Assembly: GCF_000708045.1 (NCBI RefSeq)
Contig: NZ_ANIE01000003.1
Span: forward strand, 434,001-498,000
Direction of reading: 5' to 3'
Origin: Marinobacter nitratireducens
Lineage (GTDB): Bacteria; Pseudomonadota; Gammaproteobacteria; Pseudomonadales; Oleiphilaceae
Length of the DNA: 64,000 nt
Shown here: piece after piece, positions 43,959 to 51,128 of the stretch
How positions within the stretch are numbered: the first letter of the stretch is position 1
Layout: each line of letters opens with the position of its first letter
Notes under the pieces: generated by a model
Database searches by the model: none
Told to the model about the DNA's origin: nothing
What the model saw: only the letters and a program-made list of their open reading frames with translations
Made by a program: the position numbers and the translations under genes

Positions 43959-44375
43959 TCAGCTCCCGGCATGAAAGTAGATGGTTCTGGTGGACTTCAC
44001 ATTGCTCTCCACCCATTCACCGAGGCCGGCTATCTCAAAGGCTGGAAGCACATTGCTGGCACCGAGTTCATAGCGATCCTGCTCTTCCTGGTTTACCAGC
44101 CCGCGCCGGAGTGCGGAGGCGATACAGGCAACCGCTGGCACTTTATGCTCGGTCAGAAACTCAGACCAGGCGTGGGGCAGATGAAGTTCATCGGATGGGG
44201 GGGCGATGAGGGTTGAGGCAAGGTGGACGCCGTCGCCATACAGGAATACCCGGTCAATTAGGTGGCCGGAGTCCACGACGGCCTTGGCAAAGGCCAGGGC
44301 GGTCTGGGGAGCCTGGGAGGAATAGGGGGCTCCGGTAATGACCAGTGAAAATGTATTGTCGGGTGCGTCGCTCAT
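43959..44375 (-). CDS. tusD: Sulfurtransferase TusD/DsrE
   Basis: 138 residues from the ATG at 44375; a start 15 bases upstream is less likely. It takes sulfur from TusA on its active cysteine, seen here in VPAVACIASALRRG (about residue 79), and passes it to TusE. The DsrE-fold opening FSLVITGAPYSSQAPQTALAFAKA is clear. It is the first gene of tusDCBE and follows yccA with a terminator between them, so it probably has its own promoter in that short gap or depends on readthrough. Confidence 0.92.
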   Translation of the reverse strand: MSDAPDNTFSLVITGAPYSSQAPQTALAFAKAVVDSGHLIDRVFLYGDGVHLASTLIAPPSDELHLPHAWSEFLTEHKVPAVACIASALRRGLVNQEEQDRYELGASNVLPAFEIAGLGEWVESNVKSTRTIYFHAGS

Positions 44376-44419
44376 GAAAGCCGGTCTCAAATTATCTGGT
44401 GTTCAGTGTACTGAAAGCA

Positions 44420-44445
44420 AAAGCCCCGGCAAGTGCCGGGGCTTT
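44420..44445. terminator. Strong hairpin terminator between yccA and tusD
   Basis: Near-perfect 12-base stem (44420-44431 with 44434-44445, AAAGCCCCGGCA / TGCCGGGGCTTT). On the minus strand it is followed by a T-rich tract and should end yccA transcription ahead of tusD. Confidence 0.88.
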
Positions 44446-44467
44446 CTGGACGGATTGCAGTGGGCAA

Positions 44468-45187
44468 TTAATCTTCGCCGCTGAATGCGCCGATCAGCTG
44501 AAGCAAGGCCACAAACAGGTTGTAGATGTTCAGGTACAGGCCTGTGGTCGCCAGGATGTAGTTCTGCTCACCGCCATTAATGATCCGGCTGGTGTCATAA
44601 AGGATGAAGCCGGACATCAGGAAGACGATCGCAGCGCTGATGGCCAGGCTGAATGCGGTGATTTCTACACCAAACATGCCGGCTACCATAGCACCAAGAG
44701 CCGCGACGAGAACTACCACGAGGCCTGCAACCAGCATGCCGCGCATGAAGCTGAAGTCTTTCTTGGTTGTCAGCACATAGCCTGACAGCGCGAAGAAGAC
44801 CAGGGCAGTTCCGCCCAGAGCCTGCATAACGATCTGGCCGCCGTTAGCCATCTGCAGGTAGAAATTCAGGATAGGGCCAAGTGACAGGCCCAGCAGACCG
44901 GTGAAGGCAAAGACCACGCCGATGCCGGTACTGCTGTTAGCTGTGCGGGGGAGAACCAGCCATACAAGAGCAAGAGCACCCAGGCTGCACAGAAGGCTTG
45001 CGCCGCGGCCAAGGCCGATGCTCATGGATACGCCTGCCATTACCGCGCTGAAGAGCAGAGTCATCGCAAGCAGTGTGTAGGTGTTCTTGAGCACCTTGGA
45101 GGCAGCCGGGCTGATGGCGGCTGTCGCCGAACCACGGGCGATCATGTTTCCACGGTTCTGTTCGTAGTTGTACTCTCGGTTTTGCAT
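44468..45187 (-). CDS. yccA: Bax inhibitor-1/YccA family membrane protein
   Basis: 239 residues with seven hydrophobic segments. After a polar N-terminus (MQNREYNYEQNRGN) come helices from about residue 35 to the end, including FALSGYVLTTKKDFSFMRGML and the C-terminal SGFILYDTSRIINGGEQNYI, the conserved family block with the D-x-x-x-I-I pattern. YccA in E. coli modulates FtsH. The start at 45187 has a GGAGAAAGAG ribosome site; an upstream frame extension lacks family similarity. yccA next to tus genes and a tRNA-Ser recalls Pseudomonas order. Confidence 0.9.
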   Translation of the reverse strand: MQNREYNYEQNRGNMIARGSATAAISPAASKVLKNTYTLLAMTLLFSAVMAGVSMSIGLGRGASLLCSLGALALVWLVLPRTANSSTGIGVVFAFTGLLGLSLGPILNFYLQMANGGQIVMQALGGTALVFFALSGYVLTTKKDFSFMRGMLVAGLVVVLVAALGAMVAGMFGVEITAFSLAISAAIVFLMSGFILYDTSRIINGGEQNYILATTGLYLNIYNLFVALLQLIGAFSGED

Positions 45188-45373
45188 CTCTTTCTCCGTC
45201 GGGGCCTGTTTGTATTCAGGTGTCCCTGAGTTGTTAATGAAAGAAGTTGAGTAATCTAACACTGATGATAATGACAGTTTACGGACTTTCAATCGTTTAT
45301 GACCGAAAACCCGGCGCCAGATTCCATTAATTACAGTTAATGTTGGAAAGGGAGGCTAGATTTATGCAGGGCG

Positions 45374-45401
45374 TTGACAGCGCAGGCAATTCCGGTATCA
45401 T
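45374..45401 (+). promoter_or_regulatory. Strong sigma-70 promoter of tRNA-Ser
   Basis: A perfect TTGACA (45374-45379) is followed after 16 bases by TATCAT (45396-45401), which would start transcription about 30 bases before the tRNA. Position and consensus match make it credible. Confidence 0.75.
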
Positions 45402-45437
45402 GCACACCGCTGTCGACACAGGCAGCAATGGAAAAAC

Positions 45438-45528
45438 GGTGGGCTGGCAGAGTGGCTGAATGCAGCGGTCTTGAAAACCGCCGAAGGTTAGTAGCCTTCC
45501 CGGGGTTCGAATCCCTGGCCCACCGCCA
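45438..45528 (+). tRNA. serT: tRNA-Ser (anticodon TGA)
   Basis: 91 bases with a seven-base acceptor stem (GGTGGGC at 45438 with GCCCACC at 45518-45524), discriminator G and encoded CCA (45526-45528). The anticodon stem GCGGT/ACCGC holds the loop CTTGAAA with anticodon TGA at 45472-45474. The long variable arm (class II) and the GGTTCGAATCC T-arm are clear. It reads UCA and wobble-related serine codons. The symbol follows the E. coli gene name for this isoacceptor. Confidence 0.97.
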
Positions 45529-45602
45529 TTTTCCAACTTTTCAGTATATTTCGATCTTCTATCCTTTCTTTTGGTTCTCCGAATATATCCTCTCGAATCG
45601 GT

Positions 45603-45624
45603 TTTTTATCCGTCTGGATAAAAA
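45603..45624. other. AT-rich hairpin downstream of tRNA-Ser
   Basis: Stem TTTTTATCC (45603-45611) and GGATAAAAA (45616-45624) with a GTCT loop. It lacks a following T run on the plus strand, so a terminator role is only possible. The surrounding 45529-45751 gap is AT-rich and shows no gene. A second small hairpin, GGTCGG/CCGACC, at 45721-45736 precedes the mdaB stop. Confidence 0.4.
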
Positions 45625-45751
45625 GGTTTCAAAGCGGGACGAGTTTTAGCCTTGTTGCTCATCGAGTTCGCTAATAAAGGCGCATCTAATCAAAGGCCGA
45701 CATTCAGAGCTCGCAAGGCGGGTCGGAAACCCGACCGCCCGTGCTCATGAC

Positions 45752-46342
45752 TTATCCCGGAATGTGGGCTTCGAGGTGTTTGGAAAAGCGTTGGAAGTCG
45801 TTTTCCACCCGCGGGTTTTTCATCACGTCGTAGCAGGCGAAGGTTTCCAGCGCTTCCATGGCAAAGAAGCGGAAGTTCATGTGCATCGGGAACAGCAGGT
45901 CGTCCATACTTTTGCCCTGGAACAGGTATTCGTTCGGATCGTCGAAGGATTCTTTCGGCGCGTTGAAGGTCAGCGAGATCAGGTACTTTTTTCCTGCCAA
46001 GGTGCCGCCGGTGCCGTAATTTGTTTTGGGCGCGTCTTCCGTGCGCCCATCACCATTGCATAACGCGCCACCCATGCCGGCGGTGTACACCTCGTCCATG
46101 TATTTTTTGAACGTCCAGGGTACGCCCATCCAGTTGACCGGGGTCTGGAGGATCACGATGTCTGCCCACTGATGGTTTTCCAGTTCCTGGTCCACGTCCC
46201 AGCCCTTGTCCACTTTTACGATGCGAGTCTGATGACCCTTGGCGGTCAGCAGTTCGTCGGCCATCTGGACCAGCGTGCCGTTCAGTTTGCCTTCGGCAAA
46301 GGAGTAGTGGTGATGGGCGTTAATGATGAGGATGTTGCTCAT
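45752..46342 (-). CDS. mdaB: NAD(P)H:quinone oxidoreductase MdaB type
   Basis: 196 residues, flavodoxin-like fold. Family segments include NILIINAHHHYSFAEGKLN, IVILQTPVNWMGVPWTFKKYMDEV and YLISLTFNAPKESFDDPNEYLFQG. MdaB reduces quinones by two electrons, avoiding semiquinone radicals. A GGAGG site lies five bases before the ATG. It is divergent from an HxlR-type regulator, the usual arrangement for a quinone-inducible reductase and its repressor. Confidence 0.9.
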   Translation of the reverse strand: MSNILIINAHHHYSFAEGKLNGTLVQMADELLTAKGHQTRIVKVDKGWDVDQELENHQWADIVILQTPVNWMGVPWTFKKYMDEVYTAGMGGALCNGDGRTEDAPKTNYGTGGTLAGKKYLISLTFNAPKESFDDPNEYLFQGKSMDDLLFPMHMNFRFFAMEALETFACYDVMKNPRVENDFQRFSKHLEAHIPG

Positions 46343-46367
46343 TGGGCCTCCGATCTCTTCAGTTGGT

Positions 46368-46440
46368 AGGTTACTAATTCATTTCAGGTATACTATGGGT
46401 ACCTGTATTCTTCGATCAATTAGTATACTTTTAGTAACCT
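46368..46440. promoter_or_regulatory. Nested inverted repeats in the mdaB-hxlR intergenic region
   Basis: Three dyads lie within 73 bases. AGGTTACTAA (46368-46377) pairs with TTAGTAACCT (46431-46440); GTATACTA (46388-46395) pairs with TAGTATAC (46421-46428); CAGGTA (46385-46390) pairs with TACCTG (46400-46405). TATACT sequences inside the dyads could be -10 elements, so a bound repressor would block both genes. Probably the operator of the adjacent HxlR-type protein. Confidence 0.65.
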
Positions 46441-46463
46441 GCTTTTTTATTCAAGGTGTAACC

Positions 46464-46823
46464 ATGGGAAGCCATGTAGAAACAGACGCTCAAGGCCGAA
46501 AAACCGCGATCAATGTCTGCCTGGAACCCTGCGCCATTGAGCGCGGCATGCGCATCATCGGAGGCAAGTGGACGGGGTCGATCATCTTTCACCTGAAAGA
46601 CGGTCCGGTGCGCTTCAATGACCTGGCTCGCATGCTCGGCGGTGCCAGCAAGAAAATGATTGATCAACGGCTGAAGGAGTTGGAGGCCCGAAAGATGGTG
46701 GTGCGGAAAGTGATCAACGACCGGCCAGTGGCGGTGACCTACGAGCTGACGGACTTTGGGCGCAGTGCATTGAAGATTCTGGATGAGTTGCGGGTGTGGT
46801 CAAATGAGCACAACATCAGGTAA
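46464..46823 (+). CDS. HxlR-family transcriptional regulator
   Basis: 119 residues. Winged-helix HxlR features: a cysteine-bearing N-terminus (VCLEPCAIERGMRIIGGKWTG) and VRFNDLARMLGGASKKMIDQRLKELEARKMVVR as recognition and wing. Two cysteines, C19 and C23 (C-x3-C), could sense quinones or oxidants as in YodB/QorR proteins. The start at 46464 with an AAGG site is preferred; in-frame starts upstream would cover the operator region and add a non-family leader. It probably represses mdaB and itself. Confidence 0.88.
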   Translation: MGSHVETDAQGRKTAINVCLEPCAIERGMRIIGGKWTGSIIFHLKDGPVRFNDLARMLGGASKKMIDQRLKELEARKMVVRKVINDRPVAVTYELTDFGRSALKILDELRVWSNEHNIR

Positions 46824-46830
46824 CTGATCT

Positions 46831-46872
46831 ACAAAGCGGTTTGAAGTCTTGGATTGTTAATGTCCGCTTTGT
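46831..46872. repeat. Inverted repeat downstream of the HxlR gene
   Basis: ACAAAGCGG (46831-46839) and CCGCTTTGT (46864-46872) are exact complements separated by 24 bases, just past the regulator stop. No T run follows. It may be a loose terminator or the remnant of a mobile repeat. Confidence 0.45.
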
Positions 46873-46993
46873 GACCAGTGCTCCTAGAATCCCCGTCCTG
46901 CCGAAGCACTGTCGACCAATCTTGTGAACTTAGGTATAGCTCAAAGAGAATTATGGGGAGCAGACTCGTGACCTCCGTCTTAGTCCAGACCAA

Positions 46994-47419
46994 TTAGAGG
47001 GCGCGACATTTCCCGGCGACCAGCCAGGGGCTGCGATTGGAGCTGGCAGCCAGATGGCTGCCCGGGGAAGTCGCTACGAAGCGCAGGTTGGCCAAATTTA
47101 GCCGGAAGGTGGTTTGATTGTGAAGATCGCTGACCACGTGGTTATCCCGAACCTGGTAGTTGGCAAACGACACGGCGGGGCCGTCGCCTTCGCGCACAGT
47201 AATAAGCCGGGGCTTTTCCACCAGGAAGACTAAGCGTTTGAGCCGGTTCTTCTCTCGAAATCCGGTGCGATAACCCGCCGTGCTGATCACGTGGTCACCC
47301 CGACAGACGTATTCGACCTTTTTTCCGACATCTTCTTCCGCAGTCACTGGGGCGGAGAACAGCGTCAGCAGGAGCCCGGCAACCAGATATTTGAGCATGG
47401 CTGTGTTACATGTAGTCAA
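46994..47419 (-). CDS. Exported protein of unknown function
   Basis: 141 residues with a signal peptide (LVAGLLLTLFSAPVTAEE). The mature part has three cysteines, one in EYVCRGDHVISTAGYR and one in VAGKCRAL at the end, which could form a disulfide. No family recognised. The start is uncertain: a TTG at 47419 has a GGGAGGA site close upstream, while the ATG at 47398 gives a cleaner signal peptide but no ribosome site. It stands alone between unrelated genes. Confidence 0.6.
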   Translation of the reverse strand: MTTCNTAMLKYLVAGLLLTLFSAPVTAEEDVGKKVEYVCRGDHVISTAGYRTGFREKNRLKRLVFLVEKPRLITVREGDGPAVSFANYQVRDNHVVSDLHNQTTFRLNLANLRFVATSPGSHLAASSNRSPWLVAGKCRAL

Positions 47420-47676
47420 AAGTCCTCCCGGAGGCCGTTGGGCATTTTACGCGTCTAGGCGGGAAGTCTATCGTTCAATACGAGCCAGTCAAAACCCTAG
47501 CAGACGTTTACGATATGAATATCTGTCCTAACCTAAAGCCCACACCTACCGGCAGCCATTCGACGCCCAAGCGTTCCGTCGCCGTTATGATGTTTGCCGT
47601 GCAGGCGGGTTTCCCTTATTGGCGATGTGTTGCCGATTCCAAGATAATTGGATTAAGGCAGACGTCGGAGGGCACT

Positions 47677-47874
47677 ATGTCGCAACACGAAAAAGAAAAG
47701 CCTCGGGAAGAGATCGATCGCGAGCAGCGAAAGTTCTTTGTCTCGGCTAATCGAGGGCAGGCAAGTCATCGGATCCGGTACGTGGAATCCGGAGGTGCGG
47801 CGGTGGATACGGAAGAGTGCACGTTCTGCCAGTCAGTTCCGACCGCATCCACCGAAGGGAGTAAGAGCGAGTAG
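47677..47874 (+). CDS. Small acidic/basic cytosolic protein of unknown function
   Basis: 65 residues from the ATG at 47677, which has a GGAGGG site four bases upstream. The frame is open further upstream, but the extension is Pro/Ser-rich and lacks a ribosome site. The protein begins MSQHEKEKPREEIDREQRKF and contains a C-x2-C (ECTFCQ) near the end. No family recognised. It is convergent with hemH, seven bases between stops. Confidence 0.5.
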   Translation: MSQHEKEKPREEIDREQRKFFVSANRGQASHRIRYVESGGAAVDTEECTFCQSVPTASTEGSKSE

Positions 47875-47881
47875 GGCCCGG

Positions 47882-48991
47882 TCAGATTTTCCTGCCGGGG
47901 TAGGTGGCTTCTTGACGCTGATCCGCCAGCTGCTGGCGCCCTGAGAGCTCCTCCGGGGAGTTTGATGGCATATCCCACCCCTTCAGGTTTTCCTCAATGA
48001 GTGCCACCAGAGCCTCAATATGCACCGGCGAAGCATTCAGGGCCGGGATGTAACTGAACCCTTTGCCGCCGGACTCCATGAAGTACTCGCGGTTCTCCTC
48101 ATTAATTTCCTCCACCGTTTCCAGGCAGTCCGACGAGAAGCCGGGACAGAACACATCAATGGTTTTTACACCTTTGCCGGGAAGGGACTTGAGGGTTTCG
48201 TCCGTGTAGGGTTTCAGCCATTCCTCACGCCCAAACCGAGACTGGAAGGTGGTCATGTAGTCGTCTTCGCCCAACCCGAGTCGTTCTGCTAACAGGCGCG
48301 ATGTCTTATGGCACTCACAATGATAGGGGTCGCCCTTGAGCAGGTATTTCAGCGGAACCCCGTGGTAGGAGAGGATCAATTTGTCGTGCCGGCCGTGGTT
48401 GGCCCAATGGGCTTCGATGTGGCGTGCCATCGCCTCGATGTAGGGCGGGAAATCCGGGTAATGGGAAATGAACCGAAGATCCGGAAGCCACCGGCGTTTG
48501 GCGAAGTCACTGGACAGCGCATCAAAGGTCGAGGCGGATGTGGAGGCCGAATACTGTGGGTACAGGGGCAGCACGACGAGTTTCCGCACGCCTGCGTCCT
48601 GCATCTCGTCCAGAACCTTGCTGATGGACGGGTTGCCGTAGCGCATGGCAAAGCCGACCACCACGTTCTGCCCATATTTTTGCCGCAGGGAGTCCCGGAT
48701 ACCTTCAGCTTGCTTCGCGGTGTGGATCAGGAGCGGAGAGCCCTCGGGTTGCCAGACACCGGCGTAAGCCTTCGCAGACCGCCTGGGGCGAATACGAAGA
48801 ATGACGCCGTGCAGGATCAGCCACCAGATCGGCCGTGGTACTTCAACGACCCGGGGGTCTGCCAGAAATTCCGCAAGGTACCGTCTGAGCGCCGAGGGTG
48901 TTGGCGCGTCCGGAGTGCCGAGATTGGTAATCAAAACCCCAACGCGCTCCGGCTGGTTATGACTGAAGTTCTCCGAACCTTTGTACTGCAT
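47882..48991 (-). CDS. hemH: Ferrochelatase
   Basis: 369 residues. It inserts Fe(II) into protoporphyrin IX. Family signatures are GVLITNLGTPDAPTPSALRRYLAEFL at the start, the catalytic-histidine stretch LILSYHGVPLKYL and DVFCPGFSSDCLETVEEI. Extra C-terminal residues after about 340 are polar. It ends opposite the 65-residue gene and starts 13 bases before the next gene on the plus-coordinate side, but no operon partner is evident. Confidence 0.95.
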   Translation of the reverse strand: MQYKGSENFSHNQPERVGVLITNLGTPDAPTPSALRRYLAEFLADPRVVEVPRPIWWLILHGVILRIRPRRSAKAYAGVWQPEGSPLLIHTAKQAEGIRDSLRQKYGQNVVVGFAMRYGNPSISKVLDEMQDAGVRKLVVLPLYPQYSASTSASTFDALSSDFAKRRWLPDLRFISHYPDFPPYIEAMARHIEAHWANHGRHDKLILSYHGVPLKYLLKGDPYHCECHKTSRLLAERLGLGEDDYMTTFQSRFGREEWLKPYTDETLKSLPGKGVKTIDVFCPGFSSDCLETVEEINEENREYFMESGGKGFSYIPALNASPVHIEALVALIEENLKGWDMPSNSPEELSGRQQLADQRQEATYPGRKI

Positions 48992-49017
48992 GCGGCGTTT
49001 CCTGACCCTATGGCGTG

Positions 49018-49449
49018 TTATTGCTGATGACTGGCTTGTTGAATCATCCTGGGAGTGAGCCCGCTGATGTCATAGCCTGCGTTCCTGGCTCTGGCCACAA
49101 CACTGGCTGGCTCTTCCGTGCGTGCTGCGCTCAGTGCCCACAGGATGGTACAGCGTGTGCCAGAACGACAGAAGGCCAATACGGGCTTTTCCGCATCCCG
49201 GATCATTGGTGCAAAGCTGTCGACGTCAGTGTCCGTGATGTTACCTGACTCGACCGGCAGGTATACCCAGTCAAGCCCGTGAGTCTTGGCCGCCTGTTCA
49301 ATGTCGGACATCAGCGGCTGTCCGGGTTCCTCGTGATCCGGCCGATTGGCGACGATGGTTCTGAAGCCGAGGCGCGCCAGTTCCGCCACGTCATCGACGG
49401 TGATCTGGGGTGAGACGGAAATCGTTTCGTCGATCTTTCGTATGTCCAT
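49018..49449 (-). CDS. Blh/DUF442-like sulfur-metabolism phosphatase-fold protein
   Basis: 143 residues, phosphatase-like fold (TIGR01244/DUF442 type). The active loop CRSGTRC has nucleophile C94 and R99, one residue shorter than the classical CX5R loop, as is usual in this family. In plant-associated bacteria such domains form Blh, a persulfide/sulfide detoxification enzyme, normally fused to or encoded beside a metallo-beta-lactamase domain, which is absent here. It follows the two YeeE/YedE genes by 35 bases, pointing to sulfide or thiosulfate handling. Confidence 0.8.
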   Translation of the reverse strand: MDIRKIDETISVSPQITVDDVAELARLGFRTIVANRPDHEEPGQPLMSDIEQAAKTHGLDWVYLPVESGNITDTDVDSFAPMIRDAEKPVLAFCRSGTRCTILWALSAARTEEPASVVARARNAGYDISGLTPRMIQQASHQQ

Positions 49450-49484
49450 GAGTCCTCCGGATATTGTTCAGTCAGCGTGTATGA

Positions 49485-49916
49485 TTACACAGCTGCCCTG
49501 GATCTTGCGCGCTCAATCACTTCGAAAATGATCATTCCCGAGACCATTGAGGCCACAAAGACGGCGGCCTTGGCTTCGCCGGCACCCAGTGCGACCAGTC
49601 CCGGCCCCGGGCAGAATCCAGCGATACCCCAGCCGGCACCAAACGCAAGGCCGCCGATAATCAGGCGCTTGTCGATGTGGTTATTGGTAGGGATCCTCAT
49701 GTCGAAGCCCAGGAATGAGAGTGTGCGCTTTCGAGCGATTGCAAACGCACCGAGCCCGACGATGATCGCGCCGCCCATGACGAATGCCAGGGATGGGTCC
49801 CAGAGGCCTGCAATATCCAGGAATCCGAGTACTTTCTCCGGATTGGCCATGCCCGAGACAATAAGACCAAGCCCAAAAATCAGGCCGGAGAGTAGGGAAG
49901 CGAGCGAATATTTCAT
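49485..49916 (-). CDS. YeeE/YedE (DUF6691-type) half-transporter
   Basis: 143 residues with four helices. The motif GFCPGPGLVALGAG near residue 105 marks the YeeE/YedE thiosulfate/sulfur-transport family half. It starts four bases before the end of the adjacent half-transporter and is transcribed after it, so the two probably form one membrane unit. Cargo (thiosulfate, sulfide-derived sulfur) is inference. Confidence 0.85.
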   Translation of the reverse strand: MKYSLASLLSGLIFGLGLIVSGMANPEKVLGFLDIAGLWDPSLAFVMGGAIIVGLGAFAIARKRTLSFLGFDMRIPTNNHIDKRLIIGGLAFGAGWGIAGFCPGPGLVALGAGEAKAAVFVASMVSGMIIFEVIERARSRAAV

Positions 49917-49920
49917 GGTG

Positions 49921-50358
49921 TCAGGCTCCCAGCAGGTGTCGGATGATGTAAACGGTGATGAAGCCGGCTGCCATGAAGCTCAGCGTAGCAGCCAGTGAGC
50001 GCACGGAGAGGCGCGACAGTCCGCAAACCCCGTGCCCGGATGTACAACCGGAACCGTAGCGTGTGCCAACACCAACGAGCAGGCCAGCGGCGATAAGCGC
50101 CGGGTAATCCGCGTTGATTTCGATGGGGGGAAGGTCTGAGCCGAGCATCCACACGGTGGGTGCGCCGATCAGGCCCAGAAGGAAGGCCACTCGCCAGGCG
50201 GTGTCACCGCGGGCGGGAACCAGCAACCCGCCCAGGATGCCGCTGATACCGGCTATCCTGCCGTTCAGCAGCAGGAATGCTGCGGCGGCGAGTCCAATCA
50301 GTACGCCGCCCAGAAGCGCGGCCCAGGGAGTGAAGTTACTCCACGCAATATCAATCAT
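49921..50358 (-). CDS. YeeE/YedE family sulfur transporter half
   Basis: 145 residues from the ATG at 50358. A GGAG site lies six bases upstream, and the protein then opens MIDIAWSNFTPWAALLGG, a usual YeeE start; an upstream ATG at 50376 is less well placed. Helices are at about 12-32, 58-75 and 85-120, and the cysteine motif GSGCTSGHGVCGLSRLS, thought to pass sulfur, is near residue 98. First gene of the YeeE-YedE-Blh operon. Confidence 0.88.
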   Translation of the reverse strand: MIDIAWSNFTPWAALLGGVLIGLAAAAFLLLNGRIAGISGILGGLLVPARGDTAWRVAFLLGLIGAPTVWMLGSDLPPIEINADYPALIAAGLLVGVGTRYGSGCTSGHGVCGLSRLSVRSLAATLSFMAAGFITVYIIRHLLGA

Positions 50359-50394
50359 TTCAGTCTCCATGGTCATGCAAATGCCTATTATGGA

Positions 50395-50404
50395 ATAAGC
50401 TTAT
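50395..50404. promoter_or_regulatory. Palindrome in the yeeE promoter region
   Basis: ATAAGCTTAT is an exact palindrome centred about 40 bases upstream of the yeeE start, within a larger imperfect dyad (TATGGAATAAG / CTTATAAGTATG). It would fit an ArsR-type repressor such as BigR/YgaV that controls such operons elsewhere. Confidence 0.4.
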
Positions 50405-50431
50405 AAGTATGCGCAATAACGGGCAAAAAAA

Positions 50432-50452
50432 GCCCGGCAAAGATTGCCGGGC
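50432..50452 (-). terminator. Hairpin terminator facing yeeE, without an obvious gene upstream
   Basis: Stem GCCCGGCAA (50432-50440) with TTGCCGGGC (50444-50452) around AGA. On the minus strand it is followed by seven T residues. No minus-strand gene lies between it and the phasin gene. Confidence 0.8.
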
Positions 50453-50626
50453 AGAGGCGTGCGAGTAGTATCCATGAAAGACTTCCAGACAAACCGGCAT
50501 CAGCAGGGATACCGGTATAGGGAAGTATTGACTATATTTTGAACACTTCAAGCGCGACTCACTCTCGTTTGAAAACATTTTTTCATATTGAAAGGGTGTT
50601 TATATTGAAGCCTTGTGTGGCGCGGG

Positions 50627-50643
50627 TTTCAGGCAGACTGAAA
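50627..50643. promoter_or_regulatory. Dyad in the phasin promoter, possible PhaD-type operator
   Basis: TTTCAG-GCAGA-CTGAAA is a perfect six-base inverted repeat that overlaps where a -35 box would be for TACAAT at 50661-50666. A related dyad, TTTCA-TAT-TGAAA, lies at 50581-50593. Spacing and location suit a TetR-type repressor. Confidence 0.45.
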
Positions 50644-50705
50644 TCACCGATCCAGTGTAATACAATAGGCCTTCAACGCGTATTTCCCATCCCCGAGGTT
50701 GTTAC

Positions 50706-51122
50706 ATGTCTGAAGAAAATGACAAGAAGCCGGAGAATGATCCGCAACTGGCAGCAAAAATCAAGGATTCTGCCCGGCAGATCTGGCTTGCAGGTTTGGG
50801 GGCGTATACCAAGGCCGAGGAAGATACGGGCCGCTTTTTCGATCGGCTTGTGCAGGAAGGCGAACAGCTGGAAAACAAAACCCGTGGTGTCGTAGAGAAA
50901 CAGATCAAGTCTGTAGAGGACCGGGTTGGTGACGTGAAAGACCGTGCGACGGGTACCTGGGACAAGCTCGAAAACATGTTTGATGAGCGGGTTTCGGGCG
51001 CGTTGCGCCGCCTCGGCATTCATCGGCGCGAAGAAATTGAGGCCCTGGAACGCCGGATCGAGATCCTTGAAAGCGAGCTCAACAGGCGCCGCAGCTTGGA
51101 AGGAAGTGACGAGGAGGAGTAA
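50706..51122 (+). CDS. Polyhydroxyalkanoate granule-associated phasin (PhaF/PhaI family)
   Basis: 138 residues. The amphipathic first half (KDSARQIWLAGLGAYTKAEEDTGRFFDRLVQEGEQLENKTR) is diagnostic of the phasin family, and the C-terminal third is a coiled coil (EEIEALERRIEILESELNRR). The AAKPA-repeat histone-like tail of PhaF is missing, so it resembles PhaI. It coats PHA granules and controls their size. It is convergent with a PhaD-like regulator, six bases between stops. PHA synthase genes are not in the window. Confidence 0.9.
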   Translation: MSEENDKKPENDPQLAAKIKDSARQIWLAGLGAYTKAEEDTGRFFDRLVQEGEQLENKTRGVVEKQIKSVEDRVGDVKDRATGTWDKLENMFDERVSGALRRLGIHRREEIEALERRIEILESELNRRRSLEGSDEEE

Positions 51123-51128
51123 TCCGCC

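Larger units (their letters stand above)
50359..50705. other. Non-coding stretch between yeeE and phasin gene
   Basis: This 347-base region holds the yeeE leader with a perfect palindrome ATAAGCTTAT (50395-50404), a hairpin with a minus-strand T tract (50432-50452), two TTTCA...TGAAA dyads (50581-50593 and 50627-50643) and a likely -10 TACAAT (50661-50666) for the phasin gene. I see no convincing coding sequence. Confidence 0.6.

Noticed and set aside
45327..45536. Minus-strand open frame beginning MENGGGPGIRTPG
   Set aside because: It is the reverse complement of the tRNA-Ser gene; this peptide pattern is a known annotation artefact.
50360..50578. 72-codon minus-strand frame upstream of yeeE
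   Set aside because: It runs through the hairpin terminator at 50432-50452 and has biased, low-quality composition.
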